Assembly (NCBI RefSeq): GCF_008933155.1
Contig: NZ_WBVP01000011.1
Span: 1 to 64,000, forward strand
Length of the DNA: 64,000 nucleotides
Source of the DNA: Aliivibrio finisterrensis
GTDB taxonomy: Bacteria; Pseudomonadota; Gammaproteobacteria; Enterobacterales; Vibrionaceae
Direction: 5' to 3'
Positions 25,538 through 35,251 of the stretch are shown here, piece by piece (the first letter of the stretch is position 1; each line of letters begins with the position of its first letter). The position numbers and the translations under genes are program-made. A model generated the notes under the pieces. That model saw nothing but the letters and a program-made list of their open reading frames with translations. It did no database searches and was not told where the DNA came from.

Positions 25538-27109
25538 ATGTACCAAGACTTTTTTGGCTTTAATAAGCTTCCATTTTCAATGACGCTTAATGCTCGTTTT
25601 CTCTATTTGAGTGAACGCCATAAAGAAGCGCTGAATTATTTATTGTCTGGGCTAGGGCAAGGTGGTGGGTTTGTATTATTAACAGGAGAGGTCGGTACGG
25701 GTAAAACAAGCGTATTACGCGCATTATTTTCTCAATTAGATAGCAATGTGCATCTTGCCTTAATTTTGAATCAGATGTTTAGTGCTCAAGAGTTATTAGA
25801 GGCAATCTGTGATGAGTTTAAGATTAGTTATACTGAAAATGCACCGTTAAAACAATTAAAAGACAGTATTGTTGACTTTCTTAAAACAGAGCATGAACGT
25901 GGTTTTCAAACCATTATTGCAATTGATGAAGCCCAGCATTTAGGGGCTGATGTTTTAGAGCAGCTGCGTCTATTAACTAACTTTGAAACCGACACTGATA
26001 CGTTATTAAAAGTATTCTTGAGTGGTCAGACAGAGTTACAACAAAGGTTGCAGCAAGCAAACTTATGTCAACTCGCACAACGAATTACGGCACGATACCA
26101 TTTATTGCCTTTAACACAGAAAGAGACCGAGTCTTATATAAAGCATCGCCTAAGTCTTGCTGAAGGACAACTATCTTTATTCTCTGCCTCGTCGATAAGG
26201 ATGATTGTTCGTCGTTCAAAGGGTATACCTCGTATCGTTAACTTATTGTGTGATAAAGCGTTATGGATTAGTTACCAAAAAGGAACACAGAAGGTTGATC
26301 ATCAAGCCGTTGAGGAAGCGTGTAAACTGGTACTTGATTGGCAGGTAGAGACACCAGGTGTAGCGCCTATGTCAACACGTGTAGCGCCTATGGCACCACC
26401 GTTATGGTTTCCTTTACTCATTGCCATAGGTGTATCTTTACTATTGACCATTGGCAGTTATCGCTTCCTACCTCAATATTTAGAATCAAATTATCCAATT
26501 GTTAAATCGGTTATTGAGAAACCACTAGAGGGTTTTTCTTCGCAATCCAGTGCTTTTCAAGCCTTACTATCGGTTTGGGGGTATTCGGTGAATGAGTTTC
26601 AAGCGAATTGTCCTAATGCCAAAAGAGCGCAATTATATTGTGTGGAGAGCAATGGTACGTTGGCGGATTTGTTGTTATTAAATCGCTCTGCGTTAGTTTG
26701 GTTACAACAGCCCTCTGGAGAGGAATTATTGGCTATTCTTTACCGCGTAAATTCACAGGGAGTTGAATTATTATTACCTTCTAAGAGGGTGAAAGTATCA
26801 CATCAGTGGTTTGAGCAACATTGGAATGGCGCCTATACACAGCTTTGGCAAAAACCGATTATTACTGAGAGAGCAATGAAATTAGGTGATAAAGGAGAGG
26901 CTATTTTAGCATTAAATCGCTTACTTTCTTTCGCGCTAGAGCAGCCAATCAATAACTCTGATGTATTTAGCAAAGAGACTGAACTACAAGTGAAAGAATT
27001 CCAAGAAATTTTTGGTCTTGAGACGGATGGTATCGTTGGTTCGAAAACACAAATGTGGCTAGATAGCATTGTGAATGTTAATGCTCCAGTATTACAAGGA
27101 GGTGAATAA
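25538..27109 (+). CDS. gspA: GspA/ExeA-type ATPase of type II secretion assembly
   Basis: 523 aa. The N-terminal AAA+ ATPase has Walker A GEVGTGKT (50-57), Walker B TIIAIDEAQH (125-134) and sensor regions such as GIPRIVNLLCDKAL. A single transmembrane segment lies near 286-305 (LWFPLLIAIGVSLLLTIG), and a C-terminal peptidoglycan-binding domain (LGDKGEAILALNRLL, DGIVGSKTQMWL) is periplasmic. In Aeromonas and vibrios ExeA with ExeB puts the GspD secretin through the cell wall. It is followed at once by gspB; its last codons overlap the gspB ribosome binding site. Confidence 0.9.
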   Translation: MYQDFFGFNKLPFSMTLNARFLYLSERHKEALNYLLSGLGQGGGFVLLTGEVGTGKTSVLRALFSQLDSNVHLALILNQMFSAQELLEAICDEFKISYTENAPLKQLKDSIVDFLKTEHERGFQTIIAIDEAQHLGADVLEQLRLLTNFETDTDTLLKVFLSGQTELQQRLQQANLCQLAQRITARYHLLPLTQKETESYIKHRLSLAEGQLSLFSASSIRMIVRRSKGIPRIVNLLCDKALWISYQKGTQKVDHQAVEEACKLVLDWQVETPGVAPMSTRVAPMAPPLWFPLLIAIGVSLLLTIGSYRFLPQYLESNYPIVKSVIEKPLEGFSSQSSAFQALLSVWGYSVNEFQANCPNAKRAQLYCVESNGTLADLLLLNRSALVWLQQPSGEELLAILYRVNSQGVELLLPSKRVKVSHQWFEQHWNGAYTQLWQKPIITERAMKLGDKGEAILALNRLLSFALEQPINNSDVFSKETELQVKEFQEIFGLETDGIVGSKTQMWLDSIVNVNAPVLQGGE

Positions 27110-27110
27110 T

Positions 27111-27809
27111 ATGGCTCTATCTCGTTTATCATGGAGGTCATTATCGGCACTTGTGATATTACCACCATTAGTGGTATCAGTATATATAGCCCTTCCTTAT
27201 TATCAAGCTAGCAAGCAGGAAACCCCATTGCCTGAGTTGACATATATGCAATTGGATTTTCCAAGCATTAAGACCAATGATCTGCCTATACAAGCTCAAA
27301 AATTAGCATTACAGCGTTTATCGCAGAATGATAAATCTGACGTAATTACAGCAATCTCAACTAAAATTCCGGTTACTCAACCTCAAAGTAATCGGGAGGA
27401 AGTAAAAAGCCTGAGTAGTGATACCACTTTATCGCTAGATATCAATAAGCTCGATTTATCAGGGTTATCACCAGAGTTGGCTGCACGGTTTGAGTCGGTT
27501 TTGAATGATCCCGCTGAATATGACAATAATGAGGCTATTGAGGATGAGCCATTAGAAAGTAACGGTTATCTTGAGTTAGATAACAGTGGCTCACAACTCT
27601 CAGGGCGCCTGCCTCCACTTAATTTTCAAACTCATAATTACACTAACAAGCCTAGCCATCGTTGGGTAAAGGTTAATGGTAAAGAAGTTAATATTGGTGG
27701 CAGTATTACTCCTGCAATCACGTTACTAGAGATTAACCCACGGGATGTTGTGATTGAGTTTAAAGGAAAGAAAATTGAAGTTCCTGCTCTGTATGAATGG
27801 AAAGGGTAA
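27111..27809 (+). CDS. gspB: GspB/ExeB-type secretion partner protein
   Basis: 232 aa: a short cytoplasmic N-terminus, one membrane anchor (LSALVILPPLVVSVYIALPY), a Ser/Pro/Glu-rich periplasmic linker and a conserved C-terminal domain (LPPLNFQTHNYTNKPSHRWV, then GGSITPAITLLEI) typical of GspB. ATG 27111 has a perfect AAGGAGGT 6 nt upstream and is chosen over the in-frame ATG at 27075 inside gspA. It pairs with GspA for secretin assembly. Confidence 0.88.
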   Translation: MALSRLSWRSLSALVILPPLVVSVYIALPYYQASKQETPLPELTYMQLDFPSIKTNDLPIQAQKLALQRLSQNDKSDVITAISTKIPVTQPQSNREEVKSLSSDTTLSLDINKLDLSGLSPELAARFESVLNDPAEYDNNEAIEDEPLESNGYLELDNSGSQLSGRLPPLNFQTHNYTNKPSHRWVKVNGKEVNIGGSITPAITLLEINPRDVVIEFKGKKIEVPALYEWKG

Positions 27810-27835
27810 TCAAACTTAATTGTTTAAGACATATT

Positions 27836-27997
27836 ATACCAATCTACATAAGTATTTGATCATTCTTGCTTGTTAAAATCGATTATATCTGTGTTATAAA
27901 TTTTGTAATTAGAACCACTAGTTACTGTAATTTATGCCTTGCTCTAATCGATTTTTTCTGCGCAATTATCTGAACAACTACTTATCCAGAATGGTAT
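27836..27997. repeat. MITE-like inverted-repeat element, long form
   Basis: A 162-bp element starts ATACCAATCTACATAAGTAT and ends ACTTATCCAGAATGGTAT. The ends are imperfect inverted repeats of about 18 bp (14 matches). Both outer parts match the 93-bp element at 48141-48233. The extra 70 bp in the middle are bounded by the direct repeat AATCGATT. Confidence 0.8.
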
Positions 27998-28012
27998 TAT
28001 TTAGAACAGATA

Positions 28013-28043
28013 TAAAAAAGCTCAGGATTTCCTGAGCTTTTTT
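28013..28043. terminator. Bidirectional terminator between gspB and the SH3 gene
   Basis: AAAAAAGCTCAGG and CCTGAGCTTTTTT form a perfect 13-bp stem around a 4-nt loop, with T runs on both strands. It serves the convergent gspB and YgiM-like genes. Confidence 0.92.
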
Positions 28044-28076
28044 GAATTGATTATTTCTTAATGGACTTAGCGTCGA

Positions 28077-28688
28077 TTAAGCCCAGCCGTTTTGCTTTTT
28101 CTTACGGCTTGGGATCATGTGAGGAAGTAGAAGTCCAAATAACAGACCAATACCAGCAACGCCACCGCCATACATGAAGTACTTAAGTAATAAGTCTTCT
28201 TTTTGAGTATCTAGTTTAGCGCGTAGTTCACGAACTTCAGATTGAGAACTCACTAGCTGATTGTTCACATCATTATAGGTTTTTTCTAAGTTTTGAATTT
28301 GTTGATTACGTTGAGTCAAACTATCAGCAAGTCCTGCTTTTTCATCATTTGCCGCTTTACGAGCGTTAGCTAATTGCGCTTTAACTGAGGTAAGTTCAGC
28401 TTCAACTTTTGGTAAGCGTTCACCTAGACCTGCTTGACGAGAAACAAATTTAGATTCAACCCACCCCTTACGGCCTTTAGTATCAACAATTTGAGTAAAG
28501 CCAGAGTTCTTATTTGCTGTTAGTTGAGTGATACGATCACCAGCATTCACACTACCAATTATTTTAAATTGGTTACTTGGACCTGAGTGCATGTAGGTAA
28601 ACAGGTTATCAGAAATATAACGAGTTTGAGCTTGCGCTGGCGCAGCAATAGCCCAAGCAAGTAGAATCAGGCTAATAAAATGCTTCAC
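28077..28688 (-). CDS. SH3 domain-containing membrane protein (YgiM-like)
   Basis: 203 aa with a cleavable-type signal (MKHFISLILLAWAIAAPAQA), a bacterial SH3 domain (YMHSGPSNQFKIIGSVNAGD, then RITQL), a coiled coil of about 75 residues and a C-terminal membrane segment (YGGGVAGIGLLFGLLLPHMI) with a basic tail. This is the TIGR04211/YgiM architecture; E. coli ygiM is also a neighbour of cca. The role is not established; cell-wall contact by SH3 with membrane anchoring is inferred. Confidence 0.88.
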   Translation of the reverse strand: MKHFISLILLAWAIAAPAQAQTRYISDNLFTYMHSGPSNQFKIIGSVNAGDRITQLTANKNSGFTQIVDTKGRKGWVESKFVSRQAGLGERLPKVEAELTSVKAQLANARKAANDEKAGLADSLTQRNQQIQNLEKTYNDVNNQLVSSQSEVRELRAKLDTQKEDLLLKYFMYGGGVAGIGLLFGLLLPHMIPSRKKKQNGWA

Positions 28689-28805
28689 AATAATATTCCT
28701 TTGAAAAGTAGATCCTGAATCGCTTACGTAAAAAATTTATCTATGTATTAATCGCGATTCAAACGAAGGTATAGATACTAAAAATATTTGGAACCAGATG
28801 CAAGA

Positions 28806-28831
28806 AAAGAGGAGATTTTACTCTCCTCTTT
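28806..28831 (-). terminator. Terminator after the pit gene
   Basis: AAAGAGGAGA and TCTCCTCTTT form a 10-bp stem with a 6-nt loop; on the minus strand a T run (TTTTCTT) follows. It lies 31 bp beyond the pit stop. Confidence 0.85.
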
Positions 28832-28862
28832 GTGCATTTGTTTCAAAATTGATTAGGCTTAC

Positions 28863-30143
28863 TTAAGCACCTATACCAAAGACAGCTTGCATTAGGTAAT
28901 AGAAAACAACTGCTAATAGAGCACCAGCAGGCAGAGTAACAACCCAAGATGCTACGATGTTACGTACCACGCCTAAGTTTAATGCGCCAATACCACGAGC
29001 AAAGCCCACACCCAATACAGCACCTACAAGAGTTTGCGTTGTTGAGATAGGAAGACCAGTGCCTGAAGCTAATACTACCGTTGATGCTGTTGCTAGCTGA
29101 GCAGCAAAACCACGGCTTGGTGTTAGTTCAGTGATACCTGTACCTACGGTTGCCATTACTTTATGACCTAATGTTGCAAGACCAACAACGATACCAATAC
29201 CACCTAGAGGAAGGATCCACCAAGCAATTGTACTTTTCGTTGTGATTTCACCCATATGTTCAACGGTTGAAACAACAGCAGACAGTGGACCAATTGCATT
29301 AGCAACATCGTTAGAGCCATGAGCAAATGCCATTGCACATGCAGTGATAACCATTAATGTACTGAAGATGCTTTCAACGCCAGTAAAACCACGGCTGTCT
29401 TTGTCATCATTTACCGTGTTTGCAAATTTACGAGAGATATAGATGTAACCACCAACCATCACTAAAGCAGACACACCAGCAGAGGCAACCCATGCTTCAC
29501 CGTTACTTAAATGAAGACCAACGTGTTTTAGGCCTTTTTTAATAGTAACTAGAGCGATAACCATTGTCGTAATGAACATGTAAACAGGAACAAAACGCTT
29601 TGCATTCATGAGTGGTTTGTCAGTATCAAATATCAGTCGTTGAGCACTGATAAAGATCATATAAGCAAAGATACCAGAGATCAGTGGGGTAACTAGCCAG
29701 CTACCAACAATACCTTGTACTGAGCTCCAATCAACCGCTTCGGTACCCACAGCAACACAAGCAAAACCGATGATTGCACCGATGATAGAGTGAGTCGTTG
29801 ATACAGGCCAGCCCATGTACGAGGCAAGCAATAACCAAGTACCAGCAGCAAGAAGGGCTGACATCATGCCGTAAACTAATACTTCAGGCTGATGAGCGAA
29901 AAGAGAGGTATCAATTACCCCTTTACGAATTGTATCTGTAACCTCGCCACCTGCAAGGTATGCCCCTGCAAATTCGAAGATCATAGCAATGATGATTGCT
30001 TGTTTTACTGTTAGTGCTTTAGACCCTACAGAGGTGCCCATTGCATTGGCAACATCATTTGCACCAATACCAATCGCCATAAGGAAGCCGAAGAAGGCCG
30101 CAACTAAAATTAGGGTCGTGCCGTAGTTAGCAAGAATATCCAT
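28863..30143 (-). CDS. Low-affinity inorganic phosphate transporter (Pit family)
   Basis: 426 aa with about ten transmembrane segments. The two PiT signature repeats are visible: GANDVANAMGTSVGSKALTV (N-terminal half) and AHGSNDVANAIGPLSAVVST (C-terminal half), with STTHSIIGAIIGF and STTQTLVGAVLGVG after each. It moves phosphate with a cation. It is downstream of, and 27 bp from, a PhoU-like gene on the same strand, the standard Pit-accessory pair. Confidence 0.95.
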   Translation of the reverse strand: MDILANYGTTLILVAAFFGFLMAIGIGANDVANAMGTSVGSKALTVKQAIIIAMIFEFAGAYLAGGEVTDTIRKGVIDTSLFAHQPEVLVYGMMSALLAAGTWLLLASYMGWPVSTTHSIIGAIIGFACVAVGTEAVDWSSVQGIVGSWLVTPLISGIFAYMIFISAQRLIFDTDKPLMNAKRFVPVYMFITTMVIALVTIKKGLKHVGLHLSNGEAWVASAGVSALVMVGGYIYISRKFANTVNDDKDSRGFTGVESIFSTLMVITACAMAFAHGSNDVANAIGPLSAVVSTVEHMGEITTKSTIAWWILPLGGIGIVVGLATLGHKVMATVGTGITELTPSRGFAAQLATASTVVLASGTGLPISTTQTLVGAVLGVGFARGIGALNLGVVRNIVASWVVTLPAGALLAVVFYYLMQAVFGIGA

Positions 30144-30170
30144 TGTATTACCTGTTACTGAATCACAAAC

Positions 30171-30851
30171 TTATGAGCGAGATAGCATTAGTTCTAAACG
30201 AGAACCAACACGCTGTGCTTGGTCGGCAATGCCGCCAACCCACTCAAGAATTTTATAAAGGAACATAACATCGATCGGATTGTACTTGTGTTCGATGCTC
30301 ATGAGTTGCTGGCGCAGTTGAATTTGCAATTCATCAGTATCATCTTCAATGATATCTAATTTATTGATCATCTCAGCAACCAAAGTGACTTCACGTCCCT
30401 TAAAGCCGGTTTCTAATAGCTCGTCCAATTCGCTGATCACTTCTTGCGCTTGATTAGCCGCATCTAAACAACGTTGAACATAAGCTAAAAATGCATCCTG
30501 CATAGAGCTTGGAATTTCAAGTTGGCGACCAACAACGCGACCTGCGATGTCTTTAGCCAGGTTTGCAAGTTTATCTTGCTGAGTTAATAGACCGAGCATA
30601 TCGGTACGATCAACAGGCATGAATAAACCACGAGGAAGTTTTAAACGAATTTCTCGTTTTAGTACGTCCGCTTCTTTCTCTAAATGAGAAATTTGTGCAC
30701 GAAGTTCGTTCGCTTTTTCCCAATCACCTTTTGCACACGTTTCGAAAAACGGAACAAGCAGTGAGCAGCATTCATTGACACAAACAACGTGTCGCTGCAA
30801 AGGTTTCATTGGGGACTTTGCGAATAACCCCATAATAGTATTTACTGGCAT
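30171..30851 (-). CDS. PhoU-like accessory protein (TIGR00153/DUF47)
   Basis: 226 aa, all helical, in the DUF47/PhoU-related family that accompanies Pit transporters and probably regulates them. Family features include FAKSPMKPLQRHV near the start, LEKEADVLKREIRLKLPRGL and DRTDMLGLLTQQDKLAN. The ATG at 30851 has AGGT 10 nt upstream; the ATG at 30833 has no ribosome binding site. It leads the two-gene operon with pit. Confidence 0.92.
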   Translation of the reverse strand: MPVNTIMGLFAKSPMKPLQRHVVCVNECCSLLVPFFETCAKGDWEKANELRAQISHLEKEADVLKREIRLKLPRGLFMPVDRTDMLGLLTQQDKLANLAKDIAGRVVGRQLEIPSSMQDAFLAYVQRCLDAANQAQEVISELDELLETGFKGREVTLVAEMINKLDIIEDDTDELQIQLRQQLMSIEHKYNPIDVMFLYKILEWVGGIADQAQRVGSRLELMLSRS

Positions 30852-31039
30852 GGTTTCTTAACCTATAAAACAAGTAGCACCTAATGGTGAATTGTTAGAC
30901 GATGGCCATAAAGGCGCGAATGTTAACCCAATCCCACTATCAATAAAACTACTTTAGATCATGGTTTTGGCATTATTTCTAGCTTGATACCGGACAGTTT
31001 AAGCCATATCCTTGGAAAGACAACGGTTATGAGGTCATT

Positions 31040-32557
31040 ATGGAAACTGAAATAGAACTAAAATTTTTTGTTTTTCCTGAGTTTGTAGACACCATTATAG
31101 ACAAAATTTCAGGTGCAAGAGTCATAGAGCAGAGTTGTCTTCACTTAGGAAACATCTATTTTGATACTCCTGAGCAGCATCTTCGTAAGCATGATACCGG
31201 GCTTAGAATCCGACGCTTTAATGATGAGCGAGTGCAAACATTAAAGACAGCAGGGCGTGTTGTAGCAGGATTACATCAGCGACCAGAATACAATGCAGAT
31301 CACGATTCTGACATTCCAAACGTCTATTTACATCCTTCCGATGCATGGCCTGATGACATTGCTTTAGAAGATCTTCAGCAGCAACTTTCTCCTCTTTTTT
31401 CTACCAATTTTGTTCGTCAACAATGGTTAGTTGCTATGCCTGATGGCAGTGAAATTGAATTGGCATTTGACCAAGGTGAGGTGATTTCTGGTGATAAAAC
31501 TACGCCAATTTGTGAAGTAGAGCTTGAGCTTAAATCAGGTCAAACTGATGCATTATTTACACTCGCTAGAGACTTATGCAGCTCTGGTGGGATGCGTTTA
31601 GGTAACCAAAGTAAAGCGGCGAAAGGCTATCGTTTAGCCATGGATACACCAGCTGATAATGTAAAACCGCTAACGTTAGTAAGAACAGAATCAACAGACA
31701 GCGTTGAAACGTGTTTTGTTAATTCATTAGAGCACGCATTGTCACACTGGCATTATCATGAGCAGATTTATATCGACACTCAAGATAAATTAGCACTACA
31801 AGAAATTCGCATTGCGATTGCTTTCTTACGACAAATCTTTTTAGTTTTTGGTGAAATGGTACCAAAACGTGCGAGTGAATTATTACGCCAAGAGCTTAAA
31901 TGGCTAGAAGAAGAGTTGCATTGGTTAGATGAATCAGAGCACCTTGCTTACTTAATTGAAGAGAAAGGGAATGTGCTGAGAAAACTGGATGCTCGTAAAT
32001 TTCTTGTTGCAAGTTTAAAAGAGAGTGCAGCGAGTTTACCAAGCCAAGATGAAATGCTTTCTTTATTAATGTCAGCTCGCTACTGTGGTTTGTTGCTTGA
32101 TTTGAGTCGTTGGATCTTAACGCGAGATTGGCAGCCATTTTTAGATGATAAGAAGCGTCAAATATTACAAGAATCTATTGATGGCCATTCAGGTACGTTA
32201 TTAGATAGAACATGGGAAGCATTAGATTCAGCGTTTTCAACATCAAATCAGTTATTACCTACTGATTATTTTAAGCAAAAAATGCGTTTACGTCGAAATC
32301 TAATGACAGGAACCTGTTTTGCATTAATTTATGATGATGAGCGAAGAAAAGGCTTTCGCTTACCTTGGTTAGATCTATTACAAGGTATTGGTGATCTAAT
32401 GAGTTTGGAGCCACTTCGTTCACGAGTGCAGTCGCTTGAAGATGAAGAAGAGCGAGAGCAACTACAGCGCTGGTTACTTCGCCAAGAACGATCGATCTTA
32501 CATGCAATGGAACAAACTCGCAGAGCAGGGCTTGAATACCCTCCATACTGGCAATAG
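31040..32557 (+). CDS. CYTH-CHAD inorganic triphosphatase (YgiF-like)
   Basis: 505 aa. The N-terminal CYTH domain starts METEIELKFFV with the E-x-E-x-K signature of tunnel-fold triphosphatases and continues through YFDTPEQHLRKHDTGLRIRR. The C-terminal half is a CHAD helical domain rich in His and Arg, which binds polyphosphate. E. coli YgiF, of the same layout, hydrolyses tripolyphosphate and lies next to glnE. Here glnE is two genes downstream, separated by a K+ channel and a chemoreceptor. Confidence 0.93.
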   Translation: METEIELKFFVFPEFVDTIIDKISGARVIEQSCLHLGNIYFDTPEQHLRKHDTGLRIRRFNDERVQTLKTAGRVVAGLHQRPEYNADHDSDIPNVYLHPSDAWPDDIALEDLQQQLSPLFSTNFVRQQWLVAMPDGSEIELAFDQGEVISGDKTTPICEVELELKSGQTDALFTLARDLCSSGGMRLGNQSKAAKGYRLAMDTPADNVKPLTLVRTESTDSVETCFVNSLEHALSHWHYHEQIYIDTQDKLALQEIRIAIAFLRQIFLVFGEMVPKRASELLRQELKWLEEELHWLDESEHLAYLIEEKGNVLRKLDARKFLVASLKESAASLPSQDEMLSLLMSARYCGLLLDLSRWILTRDWQPFLDDKKRQILQESIDGHSGTLLDRTWEALDSAFSTSNQLLPTDYFKQKMRLRRNLMTGTCFALIYDDERRKGFRLPWLDLLQGIGDLMSLEPLRSRVQSLEDEEEREQLQRWLLRQERSILHAMEQTRRAGLEYPPYWQ

Positions 32558-32599
32558 TATTTATATTACTCTTAATTGATTTAGATTAAGCGGTAAAAA

Positions 32600-32642
32600 G
32601 AAGAGAAGTTAGCAAGCAACCCTGTTTGATTACTTCTCTTTT
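32600..32642. terminator. Convergent terminator overlapping the channel gene's stop
   Basis: AAGAGAAGT (32601-32609) pairs with ACTTCTCTT (32632-32640) and a T run follows on the plus strand. The right arm covers the last codons of the potassium channel gene. Confidence 0.65.
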
Positions 32643-33400
32643 TTATTTTCTAGTTGTTCTAGTTGTTCTAGTTTTTTTAGTATTTCACTTTGCTGTTGTA
32701 ATAATAAGTGAAGCTTCTCATCTCGATCGTGTTTTTCTTTCTGCTCGTGTCGTCTTTGTTCTACTTTTGCAGGCTCTGTAATAATTGAGGTTATCAACCC
32801 CGAGATCATACCGAAGATGCCAACCCCAGATAAAATAATCAACACCGCTAGCACTTTCCCTGCAACAGTCACTGGATAATGGTCACCATAACCGACGGTG
32901 GATATTGTAACAAAGGCCCACCATATCGCATCTCCTGCGGTATGTATGTTTGCTTCAGGGTTTGATCCTTCAAACATCAACATAAAGACAGAACCCAAAG
33001 AAATAAGTGTCACCATTAATACTAAAATTGAAGCAATAGTGGCTTCTTTTCGATTTGACTGAATTTGTTTTAACAAAGATTGGCTAGAGCGAAGTAAACG
33101 GCATATACGTAAAATATGAAAAATCCTAGCGTAACGAATAGGTTCGATAATGGGGATGCTCGCAATAAAATCTATCCAGTGATCTTTTAAATACTGGCGA
33201 CGGTGCTTACTACGAAATAAATCAAGACTAAGCTGAAAGAGAAAGAGACCACATATAATAGTGTCGAGTGCGATTAGCATGGTGCGGCTGGTGTGATCTA
33301 GTGGTACGAACAGCAGGCTTGAGATCACAATTAGTGATAAAAAGGAAAGTATCAGTGACATTAAGCTCAAGGGTCTTAGGTCAATTTTGTTATGATTCAT
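32630..33400 (-). CDS. Voltage-gated-type potassium channel
   Basis: 256 aa with about six membrane segments. The pore loop ISTVGYGDHYPVT carries the K+ selectivity filter TVGYGD. An S4-like segment holds regularly spaced Arg residues (RYARIFHILRICRLLRSSQS). The C-terminal 50 residues form a charged coiled coil (KVEQRRHEQKEKHDRDEKLH) that may tetramerise the channel. It belongs to the Kch/ion_trans superfamily and has no RCK domain. Confidence 0.92.
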   Translation of the reverse strand: MNHNKIDLRPLSLMSLILSFLSLIVISSLLFVPLDHTSRTMLIALDTIICGLFLFQLSLDLFRSKHRRQYLKDHWIDFIASIPIIEPIRYARIFHILRICRLLRSSQSLLKQIQSNRKEATIASILVLMVTLISLGSVFMLMFEGSNPEANIHTAGDAIWWAFVTISTVGYGDHYPVTVAGKVLAVLIILSGVGIFGMISGLITSIITEPAKVEQRRHEQKEKHDRDEKLHLLLQQQSEILKKLEQLEQLENKKEK

Positions 33401-33513
33401 GTTAATTATTTATACCTATCCGTCGATACAATATTGATACGCGTAGTTTTTGTGCAGATATCTATTTATCATGCACTAAAAAAATTGATTCTGAAAGCGA
33501 GCAGGGAGTGAGG

Positions 33514-35115
33514 ATGTCAACAATAACCTTTAAGCCATGGGAAAGATTGGTCACTGATATTAAATTGGTGCCAAAGTTGGTCATGTTAATGGTATTTAGT
33601 ACGGTTCTATTAGTAACAAAACAATTGTGGGATGCGAATAACTTTTACCAATCTGTTATTACTATTCAGAAAGAACGAGCGCAAGAATCAGCCATTGCTA
33701 ATGCTGAATTAGTAAATCGTCTTTTAAATTATAACTCAGAAGGAAACGATTTAGTCGCTGAAGCGATCACCAGTCAATCAAAAGGCTGGAAAGACGGTAA
33801 TTATATTTATGTGATTAATCGTAAGAATGGTGAGGTATTTGGACATCAATCTATCCGTTCACTTTCTTCTTTTAATAATACACTGGATGATGGGGCTTCT
33901 TTGCAGCAGTTATTCAGTGAGTTGTCTTCTCAAAAAGCATATTCATTAAATGAGCATTCTCGTTTTGAATCGGCAGTAAAAGTTCCAAACCATGATTGGG
34001 TCGTTGTGGCTTCACAATCTTCAAATGTTGCTGAACAATATTATCAAGAGTATTTAACGCAAGTGATTTGGCAAACATTAGCGATGATCGTTTCTTTCAT
34101 GGTTATTTTATTGAGCGCTTCAAGCATTATGCTGCGTCAAATGAAGTATTTAAATGCTTCAATGAAACAGATTGCCGCTCAAAATCTTTCAGAGCCTGTT
34201 GAGATGAACTGCAAAGATGAGTTTGGTGATTTGGCAAGAGAGCTAAATAAAACACGATTACAGCTTAAATCTGTGGTTGAAACTCAGTTATCAGCATCTC
34301 AAGAGCTCGCTGGGTTGACGGAAATAATGACCATCAGTATGGAAGGAACAAAAGAAGCGGCTCAAGAAGAGTTTGCTGAAATTGATCAGCTAGCAACAGC
34401 CATGAGTGAAATGAATTCAACGGTTCAGAATGTGGCTGAGAATGCGCGTAATGCTTCTATTGGTACCGAGCAGGCACAAACTCAAGCAAAAGTAGGTCAA
34501 GAATTTGTTGAAGGTACGATAGTTAAGATCCAAGCATTATCAGGTGATATTGCTGCTTCTGCTGAGGTGGTTAATCAAGTAGAAGAAAGAGTGATGTCAA
34601 TCAGCTCGGTGGTAGAAACGATTCGTGGTATCTCTGAGCAAACCAATTTACTTGCATTAAATGCAGCGATTGAAGCGGCTCGAGCGGGTGATGCAGGGCG
34701 TGGCTTTGCTGTCGTTGCCGATGAAGTAAGAAACCTAGCACAAAGCACGCAAGGTGCTACCGTTGAAATTCAAGAGATGATCACTCAATTACAAAACAGT
34801 GCAAACCAAGCGGTTGAGTTGATGGAAAAAAGTGTGGTTGAAGCTGCGGAAGGTGTAGAGCTTGTAACCAATGCAGGCACAGAGTTAGACAGCATTGTTA
34901 ATCAAGTAAACCATATTAATGAAATGAACTTCCAAATCGCAAGTGCAGCAGATCAGCAAAGTTCAGTAGCAGAAGAGATGGATCAAAACTTAACCAATGT
35001 TCGTGAACTGGTAGATGCGTCTGTTGTTGTGATGACAGAGCTAACCGAAACATCCGAAGAAATGCAGAAAAACGCAGAAGAGTTAGAAGCAAAAATGAAA
35101 GTCTTTAAACTTTAA
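33514..35115 (+). CDS. Methyl-accepting chemotaxis protein
   Basis: 533 aa. The first membrane segment ([15 protein letters not shown]) is followed by a periplasmic sensor of about 130 residues resembling a single Cache domain, a second membrane segment ([20 protein letters not shown]), a HAMP region and a C-terminal signalling hairpin whose tip is [20 protein letters not shown]. The ligand cannot be read from sequence. ATG 33514 was chosen for AGGGA 6 nt upstream; the GTG at 33508 is too close to that site. It has its own terminator. Confidence 0.94.
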   Translation: MSTITFKPWERLVTDIKLVPKLVMLMVFSTVLLVTKQLWDANNFYQSVITIQKERAQESAIANAELVNRLLNYNSEGNDLVAEAITSQSKGWKDGNYIYVINRKNGEVFGHQSIRSLSSFNNTLDDGASLQQLFSELSSQKAYSLNEHSRFESAVKVPNHDWVVVASQSSNVAEQYYQEYLTQVIWQTLAMIVSFMVILLSASSIMLRQMKYLNASMKQIAAQNLSEPVEMNCKDEFGDLARELNKTRLQLKSVVETQLSASQELAGLTEIMTISMEGTKEAAQEEFAEIDQLATAMSEMNSTVQNVAENARNASIGTEQAQTQAKVGQEFVEGTIVKIQALSGDIAASAEVVNQVEERVMSISSVVETIRGISEQTNLLALNAAIEAARAGDAGRGFAVVADEVRNLAQSTQGATVEIQEMITQLQNSANQAVELMEKSVVEAAEGVELVTNAGTELDSIVNQVNHINEMNFQIASAADQQSSVAEEMDQNLTNVRELVDASVVVMTELTETSEEMQKNAEELEAKMKVFKL

Positions 35116-35137
35116 GACAAACTAACTTAATTTAATT

Positions 35138-35166
35138 AACGCCTACACTCAGTTGTAGGCGTTTTT
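35138..35166 (+). terminator. Terminator of the chemoreceptor gene
   Basis: AACGCCTACA-CTCAGT-TGTAGGCGTT followed by a T run, 23 bp beyond the stop. Confidence 0.92.
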
Positions 35167-35251
35167 ATTTGCGGCGAAAAACAAAATTTGGCACAGTATC
35201 AACAGTCTGATCGTACTTGGCGGTCATAAGGAATTTTCGATAAGGAATATC